A stretch of DNA of 35,566 nt, taken from NCBI GenBank assembly GCA_025352345.1, contig JANXTP010000084.1, positions 1 through 35,566 of the forward strand. The letters are read 5' to 3'. Position numbers and translations under genes: made by a program. Position 1 is the first letter of the stretch; each line of letters starts with the position of its first letter. Under the pieces are notes generated by a model, which had not been told where the DNA came from, did not search any database, and saw only the letters and a program-made list of their open reading frames with translations. This document shows positions 7,041 through 17,304 of the stretch, piece after piece. The stretch is from Burkholderiales bacterium (lineage in GTDB: Bacteria > Pseudomonadota > Gammaproteobacteria > Burkholderiales > Burkholderiaceae_C).

Positions 7041-8980
7041 GCAGTGATCACCCGGGCCGAGAGGGTGCCGCGCAAAGCATTGCACACCATGATGGCGTCG
7101 GCGCGGGCCAGGTCGGCGGCGCTCAGGCGGCGTTCCGTGGCGTTCCATGCAGGATCGGCCAGCACCAGGCCGCGCATCACGCCGGGCAGCGCACCATCGG
7201 CGACCGGCGAGGTGTACCAACCACCGGCCAGCTTCAGGAACACCGAGCTGCGTCCGCCTTCGACCAGCCGCCCGTCCTCGGTGAAGAACAGGCTGTCGAA
7301 GGCGCCCGCGCGCTCGGCCGCGCGCACACCCTCGTCGTAGTGCCGACGCAGCGTGGTCTTGTGGGCCGCCAGGGGGTGCTCGTTCGGCAGGCGATGCGGG
7401 GCGATCAGCAGCGACACTGCGGCGCCGTCGGGGCCGGGCGGCAGATCAGGCAGGTCGGCGAGCGCGGCCTGCGTCAGCTGCAGGCGGCCGTCGTGGGCCA
7501 GCGACAGCCGCAGCCGGTGGTGCTCGTGCGGGTTGTCGGCCAGGCCGCGCAGCTGCGACTCGACCCGCCGCTGTGCCGCGTAGCGATCGAAGGCGAAGCC
7601 GAGCACCTGCGCGCTGCGGCCGAGTCGATCCAGGTGTAAGGCCAGGTGGGCGGCGCCCTGGCCGCGCGTCGCCCGCATCGTTTCGAACAGCTCGAAGCCC
7701 GGTGGCAGCCCGGTCAGGAAGCGGGCCTTCAGGCGGCACTCCTCGAACTCCTCGTCTGCGCGACTGTCGAGCACGATGCCCGCGCCGATGCCCAGCCGCG
7801 CCGGGCGCAAGCCATGGGCCTCGGCGCCCAGGGTGATCGTGCGGATCGCGACCGACAGGCAGAAGGCGCCGAGCTTGTCATCGCCCCGCGGCGCATCGAC
7901 CCAGCCGATCGTGCCGCAGTAGAGCCCGCGCGGCGTCGATTCCAGGCGCGCGATCCAGTCCATCGTGTGGTGCTTTGGCGCACCTGTGATCGAGCCACAG
8001 GGGAACACCGCGCGCAGCAGCGCCGGAAAGTCCACCTCGGGCCGCACGCGCGCCTGCACCGTCGAGGTCATCTGGAACACCGTCGAATAGGGCTCGATCG
8101 CGAACAGGTCGGGTACCTGTACCGAGCCGGTCTGCGCGATGCGGCCGAGGTCGTTGCGCAGCAGGTCGACGATCATCAAATTCTCGGCCCGGTTCTTCAA
8201 ATCGAGCGACAGGTGGCGCGCCGTCTCGCTGTCGGCTTCGGGCATGCGCGTGCGCGACGCGGTGCCCTTCATCGGCCGCGCGGTCAGCAACCCGTCCTCG
8301 TGGCGCAGGAACAGCTCAGGCGAGCACGACAGCACATGTGTCGTCCTGTCATCGCCCGCGTTGCCTGACTCAGCGCCCTGCAACTGGATGTAGGCCCCGA
8401 ACGCCACCGGCTGCAACGCGCGCAAGCGGCGGTACAGCCCAACGGGCGAGCCATACGCCTGCCCGTGCAGCCGGTAGCTGTAGTTGACCTGGTACGTCTC
8501 GCCGGCACGGATGGCCTCTTGGATGCAGGCGATCGCCTGCGTGAACGCCGGCTGGTCGACGCTGGCTTCGAGGTTCATCACGCCGGCGGCATTACGCACG
8601 CCAGCCTCGTCGGCGATCTCCGCGTCAAGCTGCGCCAGCCACTGGTCGGCTTCGGTGCGAGACAGCTTCGCGCAGTCGGCAAACATCAGCGCCCGCAGCG
8701 CCGAGCCGTCGCCCGTGGGCAAGGCCTGGTGGCCGGCCTGCAGCAGCTTGGCGCCCCATTCGTAGTCGGCCAGCAGCAGCGCGTGCAGCCCGCGGTGCAG
8801 GTCGGCATCGATTGCGGCCCAGGTGGCGGCCAGCGTGGCGGGATCTGCGCAGCGGTGCTCGCGCACGAAACCGCTGTAGGCCCGGCTGGTCGGCCGCGCG
8901 GGTGACGCGTCGCGGTCGTCGAGCAGTGCGACGCAGCGACGACCGTGTTGCTGCGCGGCCAACGGCGCGGCCGTTGGCAC
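7037..8980 (-). CDS. pabB: Aminodeoxychorismate synthase component I fused to aminodeoxychorismate lyase (PabB-PabC)
   Basis: The N-terminal two thirds (about residues 1-430) is a chorismate-binding PabB domain. Motifs are PMKGTASR, KNRAENLMIVDLLRNDLGRI, FPCGSITGAPK and GAGIVLDS. The C-terminal third (about 435-647) is a fold-type IV PLP lyase (PabC) with the likely PLP lysine in HKTTLRRHYDEGV and a substrate region EGGRSSVF. The fusion makes 4-amino-4-deoxychorismate (with a separate glutaminase) and then cleaves it to p-aminobenzoate and pyruvate for folate. I chose the GTG at 8980: it lies 2 bp after the TPR gene stop and has GAGG upstream. The start region is weakly conserved. It is coupled at both ends within the purC-TPR-pabBC-tlpA run. 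Confidence 0.9.
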   Translation of the reverse strand: MPTAAPLAAQQHGRRCVALLDDRDASPARPTSRAYSGFVREHRCADPATLAATWAAIDADLHRGLHALLLADYEWGAKLLQAGHQALPTGDGSALRALMFADCAKLSRTEADQWLAQLDAEIADEAGVRNAAGVMNLEASVDQPAFTQAIACIQEAIRAGETYQVNYSYRLHGQAYGSPVGLYRRLRALQPVAFGAYIQLQGAESGNAGDDRTTHVLSCSPELFLRHEDGLLTARPMKGTASRTRMPEADSETARHLSLDLKNRAENLMIVDLLRNDLGRIAQTGSVQVPDLFAIEPYSTVFQMTSTVQARVRPEVDFPALLRAVFPCGSITGAPKHHTMDWIARLESTPRGLYCGTIGWVDAPRGDDKLGAFCLSVAIRTITLGAEAHGLRPARLGIGAGIVLDSRADEEFEECRLKARFLTGLPPGFELFETMRATRGQGAAHLALHLDRLGRSAQVLGFAFDRYAAQRRVESQLRGLADNPHEHHRLRLSLAHDGRLQLTQAALADLPDLPPGPDGAAVSLLIAPHRLPNEHPLAAHKTTLRRHYDEGVRAAERAGAFDSLFFTEDGRLVEGGRSSVFLKLAGGWYTSPVADGALPGVMRGLVLADPAWNATERRLSAADLARADAIMVCNALRGTLSARVITA

Positions 8981-8982
8981 GC

Positions 8983-10095
8983 TCAGTACGCCTCGGTGGC
9001 CAGCGCCCGACCCAGCAGGTCGATCATGGTCTGCATCATGGTCTGGTGCGTCGCCCAATGTTCGCGTGCCATCTGGCGCTGGCGCAGCGCGGCGTCGGTG
9101 TCGCCCAGCGCCTCGAACACCTGATCGAGCCGCCCGCAGGCGATGGCCAGGTCTTCCACGTACATGCCGGGATCGATCAGCGCCACGGCGGCGTTCGCGT
9201 CCGTTCGGGCGCCGTTCGCGTCACCGGTGTGAAAACGGCACCAGGCCTGATCGGCCAGGTGCACCGCGCGCATGTGCGCCAGACCCTGCCGGTCAGCGTC
9301 GGCCAGGTGGGCTTCATACAGCGCGAGGGCCTGCGCATGCTGCCGTTCGGCCGAATAAAGCTGCGCGCGCAGTGTGCAGACGAAGCTGTCCTGCGGTGCC
9401 GAACCGACCCACTGGTCGAGGTTGAACGATGCATCGAGCCAGGCTTGCGCGCGGTGCGCCTCGGCCGTATCGACGCCGCCGAAGATCGACGCCCGCGACG
9501 CATGGTTGCAGCGGTGACACGCCATCATGAAGGTGACGATGCTGAGCAGCGCCTCGTCGGCATCGGCGACCGCATGCTCGCGGGCGCGGGCGTACCAGGG
9601 CTGCGCGAGGTCGAGGCGATTGGCCCAGTGGTAGCCGGAGGCGGCGACCAGCGCGGCGCGCGCCCGCGCAGCGTGATGGTCCGGGGCGGCGAGTTGCAGC
9701 GCCAGCGTCAGGTACTTCGCCATGTCGTCGAAGTCGTCCTGCATGTAGCCCAGGTGCGCCAGCCAGGCAGCGCTCAGCGCCTGCAGCGGCTTCAGCCGGG
9801 CCGCAGCGCTCAGCGCCTGGGCGCGCCGCATCTTGTCGCGGCCGACCGATGGGCGTCCGCTGTACTGCTCGATCCAGGCCTCGACGATGCAGATCCACAC
9901 CGTGACCACCGCGGCAGGCCGCTCGGCGAAGTCGCGGCGCAGGATTTGCAGTTCGGTGTTGGCCTCGCCCAGGCTCCCCTGCCGCGCCAGCAAACCCGCC
10001 CGTTCGGCCCGCACGCACGCCGCATCGACCGGATGCCTGGCGGCAGCCAGCGCGGCGTCAAGCCGCGCCATCATCGGCGAGGTGGGCGGCTTCAT
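8983..10095 (-). CDS. TPR-like helical repeat protein of unknown function
   Basis: The 370-residue protein has no signal peptide and is almost wholly predicted helical. TPR-like pairs include LARQGSLGEANTELQIL, WYARAREHAVADADEALL and ALALYEAHLADADRQG. The C-terminal segment CGRLDQVFEALGDTDAALR is also TPR-like. It has no catalytic motif; family knowledge would suggest protein-protein scaffolding. The ATG at 10095 overlaps the purC stop by 4 bp (ATGA), and its stop lies 2 bp before the pabBC GTG, so expression is tied to both. Its place between purine and p-aminobenzoate genes suggests a link to one-carbon/folate supply or merely hitch-hiking; I cannot tell. Confidence 0.8.
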   Translation of the reverse strand: MKPPTSPMMARLDAALAAARHPVDAACVRAERAGLLARQGSLGEANTELQILRRDFAERPAAVVTVWICIVEAWIEQYSGRPSVGRDKMRRAQALSAAARLKPLQALSAAWLAHLGYMQDDFDDMAKYLTLALQLAAPDHHAARARAALVAASGYHWANRLDLAQPWYARAREHAVADADEALLSIVTFMMACHRCNHASRASIFGGVDTAEAHRAQAWLDASFNLDQWVGSAPQDSFVCTLRAQLYSAERQHAQALALYEAHLADADRQGLAHMRAVHLADQAWCRFHTGDANGARTDANAAVALIDPGMYVEDLAIACGRLDQVFEALGDTDAALRQRQMAREHWATHQTMMQTMIDLLGRALATEAY

Positions 10096-11000
10096 CGGGT
10101 CAGGCGGTGCAGGGCTTCCCGGTAAGTCGCCGCGGTGTGTTCAACCACCGATGCGGGCAGGGCCGGTGCCGGCGCCTGCTTGTTCCAGGGCTTTCCATCG
10201 ACCGTCGCCTGTTCCAGCCAGTCGCGCACGAACTGCTTGTCGTAGCTGGGCGGGTTGAGCCCGTCGCGCAAGGCAGCCTCGTAGCCTTCGAGTGGCCAGA
10301 AGCGCGAGGAGTCCGGCGTCAGCACCTCGTCCATCAGCGTCAATGTGCCATCGGCATCGAGGCCAAATTCGAACTTGGTGTCGGCGATGATGATGCCCTG
10401 GGTCAGTGCATAGGCGGCGGCCGTTTGGTACAGCGCGATCGCTACCTCGCGCACCTTGGCCGCCAGTGGGGCGCCGATGATCTCGGCCATGCGCTCGTAC
10501 GAGATGTTCTCGTCGTGGTCGCCCATCTCGGCCTTGGTCGCCGGCGTGAAGATCGGCTTTGGCAGCTTCGCGGCGTTGACCAGTCCCTCAGGCAGCGCCA
10601 CGCCACACACCGAGCGGCTTTGCTGGTATTCCTTCCAGCCACTGCCGGCCAGATAGCCGCGCACCACCGCCTCGACCGGCAGGGGTTTCAGGCGCTTGAC
10701 CAGCATCGAGCGGCCGACCACCTGGGCGCGCTCATCGGCGGCAACGACGCTCTCCGGCGCGTCGCCGGTCAGGTGGTTGGGCACGATGCCCTTGAGCCGC
10801 TCGAACCAGAACAGCGCCATCTCGGTCAGCAGCTGGCCCTTGCCCGGGATCGGCTCGCCCATCACCACGTCGAAGGCGCTGAGGCGGTCGCTGGCGATCA
10901 TCAGCAGCCGGTCGCCGCCGACGGCGTAGTTGTCGCGGACCTTGCCGCGCGCCAGCAGGGGCAGGCTGTGCAGGCGGCTTTCGAGCAGGGCGTCGGTCAT
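10092..11000 (-). CDS. purC: Phosphoribosylaminoimidazole-succinocarboxamide synthase
   Basis: The 302-residue SAICAR synthetase condenses CAIR with aspartate using ATP in purine synthesis. Family motifs are ARGKVRDNYAVG near the N-terminus, ASDRLSAFDVVMGEPIPGKG, VEAVVRGYLAGSGWKEY, IIADTKFEFGLD and DEVLTPDSSRFWP. The length suits the roughly 300-residue proteobacterial/yeast-like form. It lies 48 bp downstream of fba and is coupled to the TPR gene. The fba-purC adjacency is common in betaproteobacteria. No purE or purK follows here. Confidence 0.96.
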   Translation of the reverse strand: MTDALLESRLHSLPLLARGKVRDNYAVGGDRLLMIASDRLSAFDVVMGEPIPGKGQLLTEMALFWFERLKGIVPNHLTGDAPESVVAADERAQVVGRSMLVKRLKPLPVEAVVRGYLAGSGWKEYQQSRSVCGVALPEGLVNAAKLPKPIFTPATKAEMGDHDENISYERMAEIIGAPLAAKVREVAIALYQTAAAYALTQGIIIADTKFEFGLDADGTLTLMDEVLTPDSSRFWPLEGYEAALRDGLNPPSYDKQFVRDWLEQATVDGKPWNKQAPAPALPASVVEHTAATYREALHRLTR

Positions 11001-11048
11001 GGCGCTACGTGTTCGTCCGGTGATTCAGAAAGGCATCACAAAAAGGCG

Positions 11049-12113
11049 TCAGACCACGGTCTGCGCCAGCTCGCCCTGGGCATAACGCGCGGCCACCGCC
11101 GACAGCGTCTGTGGCTTGATCTTTGCCGCCTGGCCTGCGCAATTGAATTCGAGGTAACGCTGCTTGCAGATCTGCTTGGCGGCCTCGCGGGCGGGCTTCA
11201 GGTAGTCGCGCGGATCGAACTTGTCCGGGTTCTCGAACAGGTACTTGCGCACTGCGGCGGTCATCGCGAGCCGAACGTCGGTGTCGATGTTGATCTTGCG
11301 CACACCGAACTTGATCGCTTCCTGGATCTCGCTGACCGGCACGCCGTAGGTCTCTTTCATGTTGCCGCCGTACTGGCGAATGATGGCCAGCAGCTCCTGC
11401 GGCACGCTAGAGCTGCCGTGCATCACCAGGTGGGTGTTCGGGATGCGGCGGTTGATTTCCTTGATGCGGCCGATGGCCAGGATGTCGCCGGTGGGCTTGC
11501 GGGTGAACTTGTAGGCGCCGTGGCTGGTGCCGATGGCGATCGCCAGCGCGTCGAGCTGCGTCTTCTTGACGAAGTCGGCCGCTTCTTCCGGGTCGGTCAG
11601 CAGCTGGTCCATCGTCATCGTCGAGTCGGTGCCGTGGCCGTCTTCCTTGTCGCCCTTCATCGTCTCCAGCGAGCCCAGGCAGCCCAGTTCGCCTTCGACG
11701 GTGACGCCGAGCTGATGGGCCATCTCGACCACCTTGCGCGTCACCTCGACGTTGTAGTCGTAGCTGGCGATGGTCTTGCCGTCGGCCTGCAGCGAGCCGT
11801 CCATCATCACCGAGCTGAAACCGAGGTTGATGGCGCCCTGGCAAACATCAGGGCTCTGCCCGTGGTCCTGGTGCATCACCAGCGGGATGTGCGGCCAGCT
11901 CTCCACCGCCGCCTGGATCAGGTGCTTGATGAAGGGCTCACCGGCGTACTTGCGCGCACCGGCGCTGGCCTGCAGGATCACCGGCGCGCCGACCTCGTCG
12001 GCTGCCGACATCACCGCCTGCACCTGCTCGAGGTTGTTCACATTGAAGGCCGGAATGCCGTAGGTGTGCTCGGCGGCGTGGTCGAGCAACTGGCGCATGG
12101 AGACGAGTGGCAT
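11049..12113 (-). CDS. fba: Class II fructose-1,6-bisphosphate aldolase
   Basis: The 354-residue zinc-dependent aldolase interconverts fructose-1,6-bisphosphate with glyceraldehyde-3-phosphate and dihydroxyacetone phosphate. It shows YGIPAFNVNNLEQ, the catalytic/zinc segment VMHQDHGQS, VEGELGCLGSLE, GTSHGAYKF, HGSSSVP and KINIDTDVRLAMT. It is of the CbbA type common in Burkholderiales. GAGAA precedes the ATG at 12113. It lies 197 bp after pyk, so it probably has its own promoter (see 12215-12220) while also receiving pyk read-through. It is followed by purC. Confidence 0.96.
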   Translation of the reverse strand: MPLVSMRQLLDHAAEHTYGIPAFNVNNLEQVQAVMSAADEVGAPVILQASAGARKYAGEPFIKHLIQAAVESWPHIPLVMHQDHGQSPDVCQGAINLGFSSVMMDGSLQADGKTIASYDYNVEVTRKVVEMAHQLGVTVEGELGCLGSLETMKGDKEDGHGTDSTMTMDQLLTDPEEAADFVKKTQLDALAIAIGTSHGAYKFTRKPTGDILAIGRIKEINRRIPNTHLVMHGSSSVPQELLAIIRQYGGNMKETYGVPVSEIQEAIKFGVRKINIDTDVRLAMTAAVRKYLFENPDKFDPRDYLKPAREAAKQICKQRYLEFNCAGQAAKIKPQTLSAVAARYAQGELAQTVV

Positions 12114-12214
12114 GGTCGTTTCTCGTGGAGTGGTGAAACCCGAGAGGTGGCCCGGCTGACTGCGGCCAGCGAGGCGCTTCGGCCGCCACAGCAGCGCCCT
12201 CCGTGATGCAAATC

Positions 12215-12220
12215 ATTGTA
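12215..12220 (-). promoter_or_regulatory. Candidate -10 element for fba
   Basis: TACAAT on the minus strand matches the sigma-70 -10 consensus at five of six positions. It is about 100 bp upstream of the fba ATG. No good -35 hexamer lies at the right distance, so the promoter, if real, is weak or activator-dependent. It is embedded in the imperfect dyad ATGCAAATCAT. Confidence 0.3.
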
Positions 12221-12248
12221 TCGGCCGGGTCTGCGGCTCGGTGCGCAC

Positions 12249-12266
12249 CCCCCGCGACTGCGGGAG
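12249..12266 (-). terminator. Hairpin downstream of pyk, weak terminator candidate
   Basis: On the minus strand CTCCCGC and GCGGGGG form a 7-bp stem (one G-T pair) around an AGTC loop, about 45 bp past the pyk stop. No T-run follows. It could attenuate or stabilise the pyk transcript before fba. Confidence 0.3.
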
Positions 12267-12310
12267 CCTGCACGCCTGCGGAACGTCGCGCTGCCTTGGG
12301 TGAGGGCGCG

Positions 12311-13741
<1,431 letters not shown>

Positions 13742-13793
13742 CAGGGGGGTTGTACGCGGAATCGCCAGGCCGTGGGTCGAGGTCGTCGGCCGC

Positions 13794-15011
13794 TCAGACC
13801 GGGGCGTCTTGCGCGCGCTGCTCAAGGATCTCGATCGCCGGCAGCACCTTGCCTTCCAGCATTTCGAGGAAGGCGCCGCCGCCGGTGCAGATGTAGCCGA
13901 TACCGTTCTCGACGCTGAACTTCGAGATCGCCGCCAAGGTGTCGCCGCCGCCTGCGATGCTGAACGCGCTCGACGCCGCGATCGCATGGGCGATCGTTTC
14001 GGTGCCGCGCGAGAACGCCTCGAACTCGAACACGCCGACCGGGCCGTTCCAGACGATCGTGCCGGCCGACTTCAGTTTCTCGGCCAGGGCCGCGGCGGTT
14101 TTCGGACCGATGTCGAGGATCAAGTCGTCGGCGGCCACGTCGGTGGCCGCTTTGGTGGTGGCGGGCGCGTCCACCGCGAAGGTCTTGGCGGTGACCACAT
14201 CGACTGGAATCGGCACCTCGGCGCCACGCGCCTTCATCGAAGCGATCACGGTCTTCGCCTTGTCGACCAGGTCGGCTTCGGCCAATGACTTGCCGATCGG
14301 CAGGCCCGCGGCCAGCATGAAGGTGTTGGCAATGCCGCCACCGACGATCAGCCCGTCAACCTTGGCCGACAGCGCTTCAAGGATGGTCAGCTTGGTGCTG
14401 ACCTTGCTGCCGCCCACGATCGCGATCAGCGGTCGTTTCGGCGCAGCCAGCACCTTCGTGATCGCGTCGGCCTCGCCCGCCAGCAGCGGGCCGGCGCAGG
14501 CGATCGGTGCGTATTTCGCGATGCCGTGCGTCGAGGCCTGCGCGCGGTGCGCGGCGCCAAATGCATCGTTGACATAGATGTCGCACAGCGCGGCCATCTT
14601 GCGGCTCAGCGCCTCATCGTTCTTCGCCTCGCCCACGTTGACGCGGCAGTTTTCCAGCAGCACCAGCTCGCCCGGAGTGAGGGCGCGGCCGTTCACCGTC
14701 ACGCCATCGACCCAGTCGGTGATCAGCGGCACGGGGCGACCCAGCAGCTCACTGACATGTGCAGCGATCGGCGCCAGCGAGTCTTCGGCGGTCCAGTGGC
14801 CTTCCTTTGGGCGGCCCAGGTGCGAGGTGACCATCACCGACGCGCCGGCTTTCAGCGCGGCCTCGATGCAGGGCAGCGACGCGCGGATGCGGGTGTCGTC
14901 GGTGATGCGGCCGGCGTCGTCCTGCGGCACGTTGAAATCGACGCGGATGAACACCCGCTGTCCCGCGACCCGTTTGGCGGCGATGAGGTCGGTGAATCGA
15001 ATGGCTTTCAT
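13794..15011 (-). CDS. pgk: Phosphoglycerate kinase
   Basis: The 405-residue two-domain kinase interconverts 1,3-bisphosphoglycerate + ADP with 3-phosphoglycerate + ATP. Motifs include RVFIRVDFNVPQD, the basic patch TSHLGRPKEG, NDAFGAAHRAQAS, GGSKVSTKL, the nucleotide region WNGPVGVFEFEAF and GGGDTLAAI. Length is typical. The ATG at 15011 begins MKAIRFTDL and lies 62 bp after azlD. It heads the glycolytic/gluconeogenic block pgk-pyk-fba. Confidence 0.97.
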   Translation of the reverse strand: MKAIRFTDLIAAKRVAGQRVFIRVDFNVPQDDAGRITDDTRIRASLPCIEAALKAGASVMVTSHLGRPKEGHWTAEDSLAPIAAHVSELLGRPVPLITDWVDGVTVNGRALTPGELVLLENCRVNVGEAKNDEALSRKMAALCDIYVNDAFGAAHRAQASTHGIAKYAPIACAGPLLAGEADAITKVLAAPKRPLIAIVGGSKVSTKLTILEALSAKVDGLIVGGGIANTFMLAAGLPIGKSLAEADLVDKAKTVIASMKARGAEVPIPVDVVTAKTFAVDAPATTKAATDVAADDLILDIGPKTAAALAEKLKSAGTIVWNGPVGVFEFEAFSRGTETIAHAIAASSAFSIAGGGDTLAAISKFSVENGIGYICTGGGAFLEMLEGKVLPAIEILEQRAQDAPV

Positions 15012-15073
15012 GGGGCGGTGGGAATGGGTCTCGTGCCGTCTGAGTTTAAGGTCGCCCCTCGGCACTGTGCGAC

Positions 15074-15406
15074 TCACCAGCCGCAGATTAGCCGCAACGG
15101 CAGGTACGCCGCCAACCCTGCCAGCAGCGGCCCCAGCACGCCGGGCCGCCACGCGTACCAGAGTGTGGTCACCAGCGCGGCCGGCAGCCGCGCGTCCTGC
15201 CAGGTGCTGATCAGGTGGCCCTGCGTCATCACGATCTCGGGCACGATCACCGCCGCCAGCGCGGCCAGCGGCGCGACTTTCAAGCCGCGCTGCAGCCAGT
15301 CGGGGATCGGCACCTCGCGCTCGGGAAACAGGAAGAACCCCCGCGAGACGACAGTGATGACCGCGAGCCCGATGATGGTCACGGTGGTGTATGCGGTGTT
15401 GCTCAT
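15074..15406 (-). CDS. azlD: AzlD family branched-chain amino acid export subunit
   Basis: The 110-residue protein consists almost wholly of four hydrophobic helices (TTVTIIGLAVITVVSR, KVAPLAALAAVIVPEIV, AALVTTLWYAW, LAGLAAYLPLRLI). This matches AzlD, the small partner of AzlC in efflux of branched-chain amino acids and analogues (family knowledge). It begins 22 bp after the azlC stop in the same direction. Confidence 0.9.
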   Translation of the reverse strand: MSNTAYTTVTIIGLAVITVVSRGFFLFPEREVPIPDWLQRGLKVAPLAALAAVIVPEIVMTQGHLISTWQDARLPAALVTTLWYAWRPGVLGPLLAGLAAYLPLRLICGW

Positions 15407-15428
15407 GGGGCGTGATCAATGGGCACCA

Positions 15429-16172
15429 TCAGTCCGGCCGCTGCAGGCGCCGGGCCGCGTTCTGCCCCTGTTCGATCAGCAGGCCGGCGGCCACCGCGGC
15501 CACGATGGCGACGATGATGTTGAGCTTCAGCGGCAGCGCAAACGCCGCCACCGCCGCGCTGCCGGCGATCCCGGCAACCACCCAGGTGCTGCGGTCGGAC
15601 AGCAGGCTGTAGGTGATGCCGACCATCGCCAGCGTCCCGGCAAAGCCCAGGCCCCAGGCGTCCGGAATCACGTTGGCCAGCGCGATGCCGATCAGCGAAG
15701 GCACCTGCCAGGCCACCCACAGCAGCAGTGCGCCGCCGACGAAGTAAGGCAGCTGCCCGGGTACCCGGCTCGGACCGTGTTCGTCGGCGGGGTAGGCGCG
15801 CTGGAAGCCGATCAGGCTCAGGTCCACCGCCAGGTAGCCGAGCAGCAGGCGGTGACGTCGAGGCACGTGCGCGAACACCGCGCGCCAGCGCGCGCTGTAG
15901 ATCACGAAGCGCAGGTTGACGCAGAACGCGGCCGCCCAGATCACCCACATCGGCGCTCCGGTTGCCAGCAAAGGCAATGCTGCCAACTGGGCGCTGCCGG
16001 CGTAAACCAGCAGCGTCATCAGCGCGGCCAGCGGCACGCTGAGGCCGCCCTTGACCATCGCGATGCCGGTGACCAACCCCCAGGCACCGATGCCGGCTGC
16101 CAGGCCGCCCATCTCGCGCATGCCGCGGCAGAAATCGGGGTCGCGCAGCAGCAACCGGATGGCAGAAATCAT
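15429..16172 (-). CDS. azlC: AzlC family branched-chain amino acid export permease
   Basis: The 247-residue inner-membrane protein has about six to seven hydrophobic segments. AzlC signatures include LVYAGSAQLAALPLLATGAP and FCVNLRFVIYSA near the first half. It forms an exporter with the downstream AzlD. A 110-bp gap separates it from the upstream lipoprotein gene, a plausible place for its promoter, though I see no clear hexamers. The exact amino acid exported cannot be read from sequence. Confidence 0.9.
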   Translation of the reverse strand: MISAIRLLLRDPDFCRGMREMGGLAAGIGAWGLVTGIAMVKGGLSVPLAALMTLLVYAGSAQLAALPLLATGAPMWVIWAAAFCVNLRFVIYSARWRAVFAHVPRRHRLLLGYLAVDLSLIGFQRAYPADEHGPSRVPGQLPYFVGGALLLWVAWQVPSLIGIALANVIPDAWGLGFAGTLAMVGITYSLLSDRSTWVVAGIAGSAAVAAFALPLKLNIIVAIVAAVAAGLLIEQGQNAARRLQRPD

Positions 16173-16282
16173 GCAACGATTGTGTGGGCTCGCGTGGCGC
16201 TGGCATGCCGATGCGGCGCGATGGCCCGGGGCCCGGCCCGGCTTTGTGAAACGCGGCGGACGTCGGCGCGCGCCCTGCGCCT

Positions 16283-16666
16283 TTAGTGGGTCGCCGGTTC
16301 CTTGGCGTCTTTGGGCGCTTTTGCGGTGCGCGTTTCCGTCTCGGGCGCGTCCGCCTCCGGCGTCTTGCTGCTCGCGGTGGCGATCGGGTTCTCGAGCTCC
16401 GGCGACACCGGCTCGATCTTGTTCTCGCGCATGTAGTCGTTCATGTCGCGCCAGCCGGCGAAGATCGCCGCCTTGTCGGCCTTCCTGTTCAGCGTGTAGC
16501 AGTCTTCGATGGCCCGGCCGGCGTGGCGACAGGCGCCGCCGATGGCCGCGCCCTCGGCGGTGCGCGCGGCCGCTATCTTTTCGGGCGATTCGATGCCCAG
16601 CTGGTCACAACCGGCCAGCGTCAACGCGACAAGGGCAATCAGGGCAGACAGGGCTAGGCGCGGCAT
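16283..16666 (-). CDS. Small lipoprotein, 127 aa
   Basis: A signal peptide with lipobox LAGC (Cys20) precedes a soluble part with two further cysteines (GGACRHAGRAIEDCYTLN), the W-containing helix IFAGWRDMNDYMREN and a low-complexity acidic/Lys tail. The ATG at 16666 gives the lipobox; an in-frame ATG at 16792 would bury it. The GACRxAGxxxxxCY spacing suggests a small disulfide-linked helical hairpin. The family is not recognised by name. It is divergent from folB (183-bp gap). Confidence 0.8.
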   Translation of the reverse strand: MPRLALSALIALVALTLAGCDQLGIESPEKIAAARTAEGAAIGGACRHAGRAIEDCYTLNRKADKAAIFAGWRDMNDYMRENKIEPVSPELENPIATASSKTPEADAPETETRTAKAPKDAKEPATH

Positions 16667-16849
16667 GGCGAACTCGGCAGGGCGAAGACACTCTTCGGGG
16701 TTGATCGTTGTATCGACCCCGCGCGCCGGTACTTGAGCCAGAACTGGGGGGTCTTTCGCGGCCGTTTCAGCGCCTGCGATCACCGATGACAAAATGATCT
16801 CTATCGTCGCGGCAGAGCCTCGACGATCGCCTGATCACCCGACGCTGCC

Positions 16850-17287
16850 GTGCCCCGCCATCCCCACATCGACTCCACTTCCGAGACGCCAGCGCCGCGC
16901 AGCGTCGCGCCTGCGGACGCCGCGCAGCCGATGGATGTGATCTTCATCGAGGGCTACACCGGGCAGACGGTGATCGGCATCCACGACACCGAACTGCACC
17001 GCCCGCAGACCATCGTCGTTGATGTGCACGCCGGGCTGCCGCACGCCCAAGCCTGCGAAACCGACCGCATCGCCGACACCATTGATTACGGCGGTGTGCG
17101 CGAGCGGCTGCAGGCCCTGTACCGCGACCACCAACTGACGCTGCTGGAATCGTTCGCCGAGACGATCGCCGAGATGCTGATCGTCGATTTCGGCGCGGCG
17201 TGGGTGCGCGTGAAGGTGGTCAAGCCGAAGAAGTTTCCCGACGTCGAGGCGGTGGGCGTCGTCATCGAACGGCGCGCGCAGCGCTGA
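16850..17287 (+). CDS. folB: Dihydroneopterin aldolase
   Basis: The FolB fold is recognisable: MDVIFIEGYTGQTVIGIHDTEL, DTIDYGGVRERL, LTLLESFAETIAEMLI, and RVKVVKPKKFPDVEAVGV. It cleaves 7,8-dihydroneopterin to 6-hydroxymethyl-dihydropterin and glycolaldehyde in folate synthesis. The start is uncertain: the GTG at 16850 gives a 145-residue protein with a Pro/Ala-rich extension, while the ATG at 16931 (MDVIFIEGY) gives the standard 118-residue length. Neither has a clear ribosome binding site. It is convergent with fae (17-bp gap). Together with pabBC it shows that folate synthesis genes are scattered through this region. Confidence 0.9.
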   Translation: MPRHPHIDSTSETPAPRSVAPADAAQPMDVIFIEGYTGQTVIGIHDTELHRPQTIVVDVHAGLPHAQACETDRIADTIDYGGVRERLQALYRDHQLTLLESFAETIAEMLIVDFGAAWVRVKVVKPKKFPDVEAVGVVIERRAQR

Positions 17288-17304
17288 GCGCTGGCGAGCC
17301 CTGA

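Noticed and set aside
10107..12206. A 699-codon open frame on the plus strand across purC and fba
   Set aside because: It is antisense to two clear enzymes. It arises from high GC at third positions, has biased Arg/His/Gln-rich composition and shows no domain.
12205..12223. A Fur-box-like sequence upstream of fba
   Set aside because: Only the ATCATT core resembles a Fur site; the symmetry is poor and an aldolase gene is not an obvious target.
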